Positions 57,354 to 64,000 of a stretch of DNA of 64,000 nt are shown here, one piece after another. The notes below the pieces were generated by a model that was not told the DNA's origin, did no database searches, and saw nothing but the letters and a program-made list of their open reading frames with translations. This stretch comes from Comamonas halotolerans (GTDB lineage: Bacteria > Pseudomonadota > Gammaproteobacteria > Burkholderiales > Burkholderiaceae_C): positions 558,001 to 622,000 of the forward strand of contig NZ_JASAUZ010000001.1 in assembly GCF_030162935.1 (NCBI RefSeq). The letters run 5' to 3'. Position 1 is the first letter of the stretch, and each line of letters begins with the position of its first letter. The translations under genes were made by a program, and so were the position numbers.

Positions 57354-57989
57354 TTATCGTTCTTCGTCAGGCACAGGCAGCGGCGGAGGCACCACCACAC
57401 CCATCGAGACGATGTACTTGAGCGCAGCGTCCACGCTCATTTCAAGTTCCACACAGTCACTCTTGCGCATCAGCACAAAATAACCACCAGTCGGATTGGG
57501 CGTGGTCGGCACGAACACGCTCACGAATTCATCACGCAAGTAGCTCGCCACCTCACCAGCAGGGTTGCCGGTGATGAATGCCACTGTCCATACACCTTCA
57601 CGCGGCCACTGCACCAGCACCGCCGTGCGAAATGCATTGCCGTTATCAGAGAACACCGTATCCGACACCTGCTTGACGCTGGAATAAATCGAGCGTACCA
57701 CCGGTATGCGCGTGATGACGGCATCCCCCCAAGACACCAACTTGCGACCTACAAAATTGCTAGCTACAGCACCGATGACCAGCAGCACCAGCAAGGTGAG
57801 GATCACGCCAAAACCCGGGATGTGCATGCCCAGCAAGCGATCAGGCTGCCAGTCCGTGGGCAAAAGATACAGGGTTTGATCCAGGGTGCTGATGATCCAG
57901 TGCAACACCCAAACGGTAATTACACCGGGCACGATCACCAGCAAGCCGGTGAACAACCATTTACGCAATGCAGCCATGGGGTGTTTCAT
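57354..57989 (-). CDS. DUF502 family membrane protein
   Basis: A 211-residue protein with two membrane helices (LFTGLLVIVPGVITVWVLHW and GVILTLLVLLVIGAVASNFV). The DUF502 core is RIPVVRSIYSSVKQVSDTVF, followed by GVWTVAFITG and VPTTPNPTGGYFVLM. Function is unknown. The start at 57989 overlaps the FmdB-type gene stop (ATGA), so the pair and aspS, 45 bp downstream, probably form an operon. Confidence 0.88.
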   Translation of the reverse strand: MKHPMAALRKWLFTGLLVIVPGVITVWVLHWIISTLDQTLYLLPTDWQPDRLLGMHIPGFGVILTLLVLLVIGAVASNFVGRKLVSWGDAVITRIPVVRSIYSSVKQVSDTVFSDNGNAFRTAVLVQWPREGVWTVAFITGNPAGEVASYLRDEFVSVFVPTTPNPTGGYFVLMRKSDCVELEMSVDAALKYIVSMGVVVPPPLPVPDEER

Positions 57990-58267
57990 GCCTCGGTTGC
58001 GGCAGGACAGCCCGCAGCAGCACATGCACTGCCACCGCTGTCACATGCCGCAGCAGGTGCCGCGGACGCGGCTGTGCTTGAAGAGCCACCCTTGAAATCG
58101 GTGGCATACCAGCCGGTGCCCTTGAGCTGAAAGCCCGGTGCAGTCAACTGCTTGGAAAATGCCGCAGCACCGCAGGCTGGGCATTCGCTCAGCGGAGCGT
58201 CAGACATTTTTTGGAGAACATCCTTGGCGTGGCCACAGGCGCCACACTTGTACGCATAAATCGGCAT
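57986..58267 (-). CDS. FmdB-type zinc ribbon protein
   Basis: A 93-residue protein. The N-terminal zinc ribbon MPIYAYKCGACGHAKDVLQK and CPACGAAAFSKQLTAPGFQL define the FmdB/regulatory family. The C-terminal 30 residues are Ala/Gly/Ser-rich with three Cys (CDSGGSACAAAGCP), a common variable tail. Function is unsettled. It precedes the DUF502 gene and aspS. Confidence 0.9.
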   Translation of the reverse strand: MPIYAYKCGACGHAKDVLQKMSDAPLSECPACGAAAFSKQLTAPGFQLKGTGWYATDFKGGSSSTAASAAPAAACDSGGSACAAAGCPAATEA

Positions 58268-58376
58268 AGCTTCAGATCAGTTCAGCATCAAGGCTGGTTT
58301 CAGAGAATTCGCAAAACCTTCAATTATAGGCGGCTATACTTTTTTTGCCGCAACAACTGCGCTTGCACCTGATAAC

Positions 58377-58401
58377 AAAAAGGGCGCAAACGCGCCCTTT
58401 T
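58377..58401 (-). terminator. Terminator after sodium:solute symporter gene
   Basis: A 6-bp GC stem (GGGCGC / GCGCCC, 4-nt loop) flanked by A and T runs, about 30 bp after the symporter stop. It can work on both strands. Confidence 0.85.
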
Positions 58402-58428
58402 GAAGTTGGTCAGCCAATTAGCGCCAGA

Positions 58429-59886
58429 TTACTCGGCTTTGGTGCCTTGATAGTGCATGACATGGCCCTGCTGATTCGGTATGAACTGGGGCGCCAGCGA
58501 TCCAAAGATCATCCCTGCAAACGCAGCAATCAGGCCAGCCAGTTGCTGCGGGAATGCATCCGCCCAACCCGGCATGAAGATGAAGGCCAGCCACACACCC
58601 AAGCCCAGTGTCACGGCCAGCAATGCACCTTGCGTGGTTGCACGCTTCCAGTACAAACCGCAGACAAGCGGAACAAATGCACCCACCAACGGCACTTGGT
58701 AAGCACCAGCCACCATCTCATAGATGGAGCTGTCTTGCATGCTGATGGCATACACGAGCACACAGATGGTGAACACCACCACCGTCACACGCATGGCTTT
58801 CAGTGTCTGCGCATCGCTCATTCCGGGCTTGATGTTGCGCAGCACGTTTTCCACAAATGAAGTGGATGGCGCCAGCATCGTGGCTGAAGCAGTCGACATG
58901 ATGGCAGACAGCAACGCACCAAAGAAAGCAATCTGCAATGCTACGGGCATGTGCTCCATCACCAGCGTTGGCAAAATCTTCTGAGGATCATCGTCCATCA
59001 GCGCTTGTGTGGCTTCGGGCATGATCAGCACCGCTGCCGTCACCACGAACATGGGGATAAAGGCAAAGCAGATGTACAGCGCCCCGCCAATGATAGGCCC
59101 CAGACGTGCCACGTTCTCATCCTTGGACGACATCACGCGCTGGAACACGTCCTGCTGTGGAATCGAGCCCAGCATCATGGTGATTGCTGCTGCAAAAAAG
59201 AACAGCCAGGTCGTTGCATCTGCATCCACTGGAAAGAACTGCATCTTGCCTTCCGCCACGGCGTAATTGATGACCTTGTCCGCACCGCCCGCCAGATCAC
59301 CTGCAAACCAGGCTATGGCTGCCAGACCCAGGCAAATCACGATCATCTGCACCAAGTCGGTGATGGCAACCGACCACATACCTCCAAACAGGGTATAGAC
59401 CAGCACAATGAGCGTACCAAGCACCATGCCGGTCACCAGCGACATGGCTCCACCAGTCAACAGATTGAACACCAGCCCCAAAGCGGTAACCTGGGCAGCC
59501 ACCCAGCCCAGATAGCTGAAGATGATGATCACAGAGCACAGCAGCTCGATGGTCTTGCCATAGCGCAGGCGGTAGTAATCGCCAATGGTGATGAGGTTTT
59601 TTTTGTAGAGCTTGTAAGCAAAGAACAAACCAACCAGGATCAGACAAAAACCGGCTCCAAAGGGGTCTTCAACCACACCACCCAATCCATCTTGCACAAA
59701 TACTGCGGACACCCCCAGCACGAGCTCCGAGCCAAACCAGGTAGCAAAAGTGGTTGCCACTACGATGTACAGAGGCAAGTTGCGCCCTGCCACCGCATAG
59801 TCGGCCGTATTGTTCACGCGCCGCGCTGCGTACAAGCCAATGCCGATCGACACCAACAGGTACGCGGCGATAAAGGTAATCAGCAT
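58429..59886 (-). CDS. Sodium:solute symporter family protein
   Basis: A 485-residue transporter with about 13 membrane helices of the SSS family. YAVAGRNLPLYIVVATTFAT, then WFGSELVLG, marks the N-terminal region; GDYYRLRYGK and GGMWSVAITDLVQM are family motifs. The C-terminus is short and polar. It takes up solutes with Na+. The substrate could be proline, pantothenate or a carboxylate and cannot be assigned. Confidence 0.88.
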   Translation of the reverse strand: MLITFIAAYLLVSIGIGLYAARRVNNTADYAVAGRNLPLYIVVATTFATWFGSELVLGVSAVFVQDGLGGVVEDPFGAGFCLILVGLFFAYKLYKKNLITIGDYYRLRYGKTIELLCSVIIIFSYLGWVAAQVTALGLVFNLLTGGAMSLVTGMVLGTLIVLVYTLFGGMWSVAITDLVQMIVICLGLAAIAWFAGDLAGGADKVINYAVAEGKMQFFPVDADATTWLFFFAAAITMMLGSIPQQDVFQRVMSSKDENVARLGPIIGGALYICFAFIPMFVVTAAVLIMPEATQALMDDDPQKILPTLVMEHMPVALQIAFFGALLSAIMSTASATMLAPSTSFVENVLRNIKPGMSDAQTLKAMRVTVVVFTICVLVYAISMQDSSIYEMVAGAYQVPLVGAFVPLVCGLYWKRATTQGALLAVTLGLGVWLAFIFMPGWADAFPQQLAGLIAAFAGMIFGSLAPQFIPNQQGHVMHYQGTKAE

Positions 59887-60009
59887 GTTTGCTGCTCCCT
59901 GGATTAAGAGGTAAGTGGGTTGCGAGAAAAATTTGAGGCGCGATTATGGGCACTAGCAGCGCTGTCTTTTTGGAAAAATTGCGCACTGTCTGCTTCAAGC
60001 CACAAACAT

Positions 60010-60092
60010 AAAAAGAGCGTCTTTCACCACCCCTTTTTGCCACAAGGTCAAACAACCTTCAAAGCCTTTAAGGGCAAGTGCCAGACGCTCTT
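60010..60092 (-). other. Long-range inverted repeat between ubiB and the symporter gene
   Basis: AAGAGCGTCT and AGACGCTCTT are 10-bp perfect arms 60 nt apart. On the minus strand the distal arm is followed by TTTTT. It could be a terminator with a structured loop or a small RNA of about 80 nt. A second hairpin (60108-60134, AAGTxCCTGC / GCAGGxACTT) lies directly after the ubiB stop. Confidence 0.45.
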
Positions 60093-60145
60093 CTTTTGAA
60101 AGCAAACAAGTACCTGCTTTCATCGCAGGCACTTATTCAGCCAGC

Positions 60146-61711
60146 TTAGAAAAACCGAATTCTTGTAAGGATTTGCATGGCCAACATGCCTAGTACAAAG
60201 CCAAGTCCTCCGTAAACCAAGCCTTGCAGCAGCCGGTTCGTGCGCCGCTGCTCACGAAGCAACTCTCGTACCAATTGCTGATCGTCTCCATTTTTTTGCT
60301 GTAGATAGCCATACACCAAACGAGGCAGCTCAGGGATAAGCTTGGCGTAGCGTGGAGCCTCGGCCTGCAATTCGCGCCAAAAGCGCTGTGGTCCCATCTG
60401 CTCCAGCATCCACTTCTCAAGGAATGGTTTTGCCGTGCTCCACAGATCGAGATTCGGGTCCAGCTGGCGTCCCAAACCTTCAATGTTGAGCAACGTCTTT
60501 TGCAGCAGCACCAGCTGAGGCTGGATCTCGACCTGGAACCGGCGCGAAGTCTGGAACAGGCGCATCAGCACCATTCCCAGAGAAATCTCGGCCAGCGGGC
60601 GATCAAAATAAGGCTCGCACACCGCGCGAATGGCGGCCTCCAGCTCCTCCACACGCGTGGTGGCAGGCACCCAGCCGCTCTCCACGTGCAAGGCCGCCAC
60701 ACGCTTGTAATCTCGGCGGAAGAACGCCAGGAAGTTCTGTGCCAGATACTCCTTGTCGAACTCGATCAGCGTTCCCACGATGCCAAAGTCCAGCGAGATA
60801 TAGCGCCCAAAAGTCTCAGGCTCCAAGCTCACCATGATGTTGCCCGGGTGCATGTCGGCGTGGAAGAAACCATCGCGAAATACCTGGGTGAAGAACAAGG
60901 TCACACCATCACGCGCCAGCTTCGGAATGTCCACGCCGGCATCGCGCAGACGCTCCACCTGACTGATGGGCACGCCTTTCATGCGCTCCATCACCATGAC
61001 CTCGGCATGGCAGTAATCCCAGAAAATTTCTGGAATCAGCACCAGGTCGAGCCCTTCCATATTGCGGCGCAATTGAGCGGCATTGGAAGCTTCGCGGATC
61101 AGATCCAGCTCATCGTGCAGATAGTTGTCAAACTCCGCCACCACTTGGCGAGGTTTGAGTCGCTTGCCGTCATGTGAAAGCTTTTCAACCCAGCCTGCCA
61201 TCATGTGCATCAGGGCCAGATCCTTGTCGATCACCGCCTTCATGCCCGGACGCAGCACCTTCACCGCCACCTCGCGTTCAGTACCATCCCGATCACGGAT
61301 GACAGCAAAGTGCACCTGCGCAATCGATGCACTGGCCACAGGAGTGCGATCAAACTGCACGAAGATCTGGTCCAGTGGCTTGCGGAAATTGCGCTCGATG
61401 GTATCCACCGCAATCTGGCTATCAAACGGCGGAACGCGGTCTTGCAGTTTGGCCAGCTCTTCGGCCACATCAGGCGGCATCAAATCGCTGCGCGTGGAAA
61501 GCACTTGACCAAATTTGACGAAGATAGGCCCCAGCTGCTCCAAAGCCTCCCGCAACCGTTGACCGCGCGGGGCATCCAGCTTTCGCCCTATGGTCAACAC
61601 GCGCCGCAGCGCATGCAAGGTGGGATGCTTGAAACTGGAGAGCACCAGTTCATCGAGCCCATAGCGCAGCACCACCCAGACGATGGTGAAGCCTCGGAAA
61701 AAGCGGCTCAT
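60146..61711 (-). CDS. ubiB: Ubiquinone biosynthesis regulatory kinase-like UbiB
   Basis: A 521-residue atypical kinase of the ABC1/ADCK group. The KxGQ motif is in [14 protein letters not shown], and an Ala-rich loop is in [13 protein letters not shown]. The catalytic region is [12 protein letters not shown], and SLDFGIVG is the metal-binding DFG. Two C-terminal membrane helices ([18 protein letters not shown]) anchor it. It supports ubiquinone synthesis as an ATPase. It overlaps ubiJ by 4 bp. Confidence 0.95.
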   Translation of the reverse strand: MSRFFRGFTIVWVVLRYGLDELVLSSFKHPTLHALRRVLTIGRKLDAPRGQRLREALEQLGPIFVKFGQVLSTRSDLMPPDVAEELAKLQDRVPPFDSQIAVDTIERNFRKPLDQIFVQFDRTPVASASIAQVHFAVIRDRDGTEREVAVKVLRPGMKAVIDKDLALMHMMAGWVEKLSHDGKRLKPRQVVAEFDNYLHDELDLIREASNAAQLRRNMEGLDLVLIPEIFWDYCHAEVMVMERMKGVPISQVERLRDAGVDIPKLARDGVTLFFTQVFRDGFFHADMHPGNIMVSLEPETFGRYISLDFGIVGTLIEFDKEYLAQNFLAFFRRDYKRVAALHVESGWVPATTRVEELEAAIRAVCEPYFDRPLAEISLGMVLMRLFQTSRRFQVEIQPQLVLLQKTLLNIEGLGRQLDPNLDLWSTAKPFLEKWMLEQMGPQRFWRELQAEAPRYAKLIPELPRLVYGYLQQKNGDDQQLVRELLREQRRTNRLLQGLVYGGLGFVLGMLAMQILTRIRFF

Positions 61712-62250
61712 TGCTGCGCGCCGCCTGCAGGTGAACGACCACCAACAAATTGACGCACAGCGCCAGCCACAGTGCGACCGATGTTGGCCAATGTATGCGC
61801 TGGCACATCACCCATGATGCGGGCCATGTCTTCTTCGACGTCCCATTGGACATTGTCGACCAGCCAGTTGATATCGGCAGCCAGTTGCACATCACCCTCT
61901 ATACGCAAATTGGGCTTGCCGCCAGACAAAGCCGCTTGCGCCAGTGCCAGGGGGTTGCTGTCCGTGATCTCAAGTTGCAGATCGGGTGCCGCACCTTCAG
62001 CCGCTAGATTCAGCAAGCCTGCAGGTGTGACAACCAGTGCCATGCTGAAGTTGCGCCATTGCACACGGGCGACGCGCCCCTTCTGGCGCATCAGGCGCTC
62101 CATGGCTTCGCGCTCCTGCATCAACACATGGTTGAGAAACAGTACAGTGCGCTGCTGGGTTTCGTGGACGAGCCAGCTTGGTGGCTGCACGGCTTCCACC
62201 GCGCGCTCCACTAAACCGTTCAGGAATGAAAAAGGGGACTGTGTTGCCAT
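61708..62250 (-). CDS. ubiJ: Ubiquinone biosynthesis accessory factor UbiJ
   Basis: A 180-residue protein with an SCP2-like lipid-binding fold (RMVQ-type core [20 protein letters not shown]) and a C-terminal helix region. It binds ubiquinone intermediates in the aerobic synthesis complex. Position between ubiE and ubiB is diagnostic. The stop overlaps the ubiB start (ATGA). Confidence 0.88.
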   Translation of the reverse strand: MATQSPFSFLNGLVERAVEAVQPPSWLVHETQQRTVLFLNHVLMQEREAMERLMRQKGRVARVQWRNFSMALVVTPAGLLNLAAEGAAPDLQLEITDSNPLALAQAALSGGKPNLRIEGDVQLAADINWLVDNVQWDVEEDMARIMGDVPAHTLANIGRTVAGAVRQFVGGRSPAGGAQQ

Positions 62251-62283
62251 AGTCCCCTGATTATTCCTGAAGTGGGAAAATTT

Positions 62284-63270
62284 TTAACCCAAAGCTTGTA
62301 AACCCGCAACCAACCATCCGCTGGAGTTGTCCTTGGGCTTGGCCATATTCCACACTTCCCTGAAGGGGCTGGGGCCTGCAGAGGGTTCTTCGCGGATCAG
62401 CCCGGAGAATTCCACACTAGCCATATAGGAATCTCCCAGATCCTCAATGCCCAGCAACTGACCATCAATCATGACCACATCGGTCTGATTGGGCTCACCA
62501 CCGCTTTGTGCCTCACGCTCTTCAAGCTGATGCTTGATTTCAGCCAGCATTTCATCCGTCATCATGGAGCGCAAGGTGGCAATGTCACCCTTGTCCCAAG
62601 CTGCCTGCAACGTTACGAAGTTGCGCTTAGCAGCATCCAGGAAACCATTGGCATCAAAGTCAGCAGGAACATCCCAGCCAGATGCAGCAGCACCCAAACC
62701 AGATCCAATGATGGAGCCATGACCACCAGGGATTTGCTCCCAGGGGCGAGCGGACGCATCATTGCCTACATTCTGTGGCTTGTACTGTGGTGGCGTTGCC
62801 ACAGCGTCGGGAGAGGCAGGCGCTCCAGCACCCTGAAAAGCGAACGGTGAAACTGCTGCAGGCACTGCCTTTTTATTGGCGCGCGCACGCATGATGGCGC
62901 CAATCACCACCATGACCAGCAAAGCCAGCAGACCGAACATCAGCATGTTGGCGAAGGCTTCGCCCAAGCCCAATGAATTGGCCAGCCATGCCAGCCCCAG
63001 GCCAGCAGCCAAACCACCCAGCATCGCCCCCCAAGGTTTCTTGGCAGGTGCTGCAGCAGGAGTTGCCGGTTTTGCCGCTGCTGTGTTCTGTTGCGCGTTT
63101 TGCTGTTGCGCAGGACGTGCAGGCGGAGTTGCAGGAGGTGTGGCCTGACGTTGAGTCACACCGCTGGACTGTTTCCCGAAAGAACCGCCGCCACCCATAC
63201 GTTTGGCTTCGGCCAAGGGATGCATGACGACCAATGCTGTCGCCAAAGTCACTGCCCACACCTTTTTCAT
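62284..63270 (-). CDS. Tim44-domain membrane protein
   Basis: A 328-residue protein with a signal peptide (VWAVTLATALVVMHPLAEA), a Gly/Gln/Ala/Pro-rich low-complexity region (residues 25-80), and two membrane helices (MLGGLAAGLGLAWLANSLGL and MLMFGLLALLVMVVIGAIMR). The C-terminal Tim44-like domain follows (about 205-325, FLDAAKRNFVTLQAAWDKGD). Tim44-like proteins are frequent near ubi genes in betaproteobacteria. Function is unknown. Confidence 0.87.
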   Translation of the reverse strand: MKKVWAVTLATALVVMHPLAEAKRMGGGGSFGKQSSGVTQRQATPPATPPARPAQQQNAQQNTAAAKPATPAAAPAKKPWGAMLGGLAAGLGLAWLANSLGLGEAFANMLMFGLLALLVMVVIGAIMRARANKKAVPAAVSPFAFQGAGAPASPDAVATPPQYKPQNVGNDASARPWEQIPGGHGSIIGSGLGAAASGWDVPADFDANGFLDAAKRNFVTLQAAWDKGDIATLRSMMTDEMLAEIKHQLEEREAQSGGEPNQTDVVMIDGQLLGIEDLGDSYMASVEFSGLIREEPSAGPSPFREVWNMAKPKDNSSGWLVAGLQALG

Positions 63271-63357
63271 CGTTCAATCTCCGCTTTTTTTAAAGTTCAA
63301 AGTAACCGTTGTCTAGCTAAAACCAGCCCAAAAGATCTGCATGGGAAACACTCCCTC

Positions 63358-64000
63358 TTAGCACTTGATACCCACGTGCAGCGCAACAATACCCGCTGAC
63401 ATGTTGTGATAGTCCACGTGACCAAATCCCGCCGCTTGCATCAGCGACTTGAGTTCTTCCTGACCAGGGTGCATGCGAATCGACTCTGCCAGATAGCGAT
63501 AACTATCAGGGTCACCAGCCACCATTGACCCCATCTTGGGCAGGATGTTGAAGGAATACCAGTCATACACTTTCTCCAGCGGCTTGGCGACCTTGGAGAA
63601 CTCCAGCACCAGCAGCTTGCCGCCTGGCTTGAGTACGCGATTCATTTCCTTGAGCGCGACGTCCTTGTGCGTCATATTGCGCAAACCAAATGCCACGCTA
63701 ACCAGATTGAAGTGACCATCCGGGAAGGGCAGCTTTTCCGCATCGCACACCAGCGTAGGCAACAAAATACCTTTGTCTGTCAGCCGATCGCGGCCCACAC
63801 GCAACATGGCTTCGTTGATGTCGGTATGCACCACCGTGCCGCTGGCACCCACCTTTTTGGAGAAAGCCATGGACAAATCGCCCGTACCGCCAGCGATGTC
63901 AAGCACCTTGTCGCCTTCTTTGAGGTTGGCAACCATGACGGTGTAAGCCTTCCATGCGCGGTGCAAACCGCCCGACATCAGGTCATTCATGACGTCGTAC
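63358..64000 (-). CDS. ubiE: UbiE methyltransferase (5' part outside window)
   Basis: About 214 residues of UbiE, running off the right edge (the frame stays open at [17 protein letters not shown]). SAM motif I is [40 protein letters not shown] and [19 protein letters not shown] are UbiE-specific. It C-methylates the ubiquinone ring (and menaquinone, if made). Confidence 0.94.
   Translation of the reverse strand, partial: YDVMNDLMSGGLHRAWKAYTVMVANLKEGDKVLDIAGGTGDLSMAFSKKVGASGTVVHTDINEAMLRVGRDRLTDKGILLPTLVCDAEKLPFPDGHFNLVSVAFGLRNMTHKDVALKEMNRVLKPGGKLLVLEFSKVAKPLEKVYDWYSFNILPKMGSMVAGDPDSYRYLAESIRMHPGQEELKSLMQAAGFGHVDYHNMSAGIVALHVGIKC

Overview
The window looks like a betaproteobacterial chromosome of the family Comamonadaceae, most likely Comamonas or a close relative. 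This rests on gene order (lolB-ispE-tRNA-Gln-prs-rplY-pth; hrcA-tRNA; nadK-recN-rapZ; ubiE-ubiJ-ubiB), protein character and moderately GC-rich codon use. No database search was possible, so all names come from motif and family recognition.

Left host segment (1-13313): the end of a FecR-type periplasmic protein and a CHASE2 sensor histidine kinase; tRNA-Arg(ACG); a DNA/RNA non-specific nuclease; a molybdenum block (modE divergent from modABC, followed by fdhD) with a clear ModE-type palindrome over the modA ribosome-binding region; miaB; and a lipoprotein of unknown function.

Integrated element (about 13314-30890, 17.5 kb): a filamentous phage (inovirus) prophage inserted in a CAT-anticodon tRNA gene by its own tyrosine integrase. 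The phage core (20.9-30.3 kb) holds, on the minus strand, a helix-turn-helix protein, two small unknowns, a gene II-type replication initiator, an ssDNA-binding protein, small coat proteins, an adsorption protein, a DUF2523 protein, a Zot assembly ATPase and a secretin. A repressor and the integrase run on the plus strand, with a 12-bp palindromic operator between the divergent units. Between the secretin end and the left attachment site lies a cargo block: a small CxxC protein, a histidine phosphatase, a DUF1780-like putative nuclease, and a three-gene operon with the architecture of the Detocs anti-phage system (large sensor with GHKL ATPase, lone receiver, receiver fused to a nucleoside-phosphorylase effector). 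A Detocs-type system carried by an inovirus is the most striking content here. The insertion also appears to have exchanged the 3' half and terminator of the host tRNA gene; the displaced native half survives at 13314-13360.

Right host segment (30920-64000): hrcA, nadK, recN, rapZ, mutY, a dynamin-like GTPase and mutM; a TPR protein, lolB, ispE, tRNA-Gln(TTG), prs, rplY, pth; a ferredoxin; a five-gene peptide-type ABC importer; LysE and EamA transporters; folE; an EEP-family hydrolase and a Nudix hydrolase; aspS, a DUF502 protein and an FmdB-type zinc ribbon protein; a sodium:solute symporter; and the ubiquinone genes ubiB, ubiJ, a Tim44-domain protein and the 3' part of ubiE at the window edge. 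Several intrinsic terminators separate these units.
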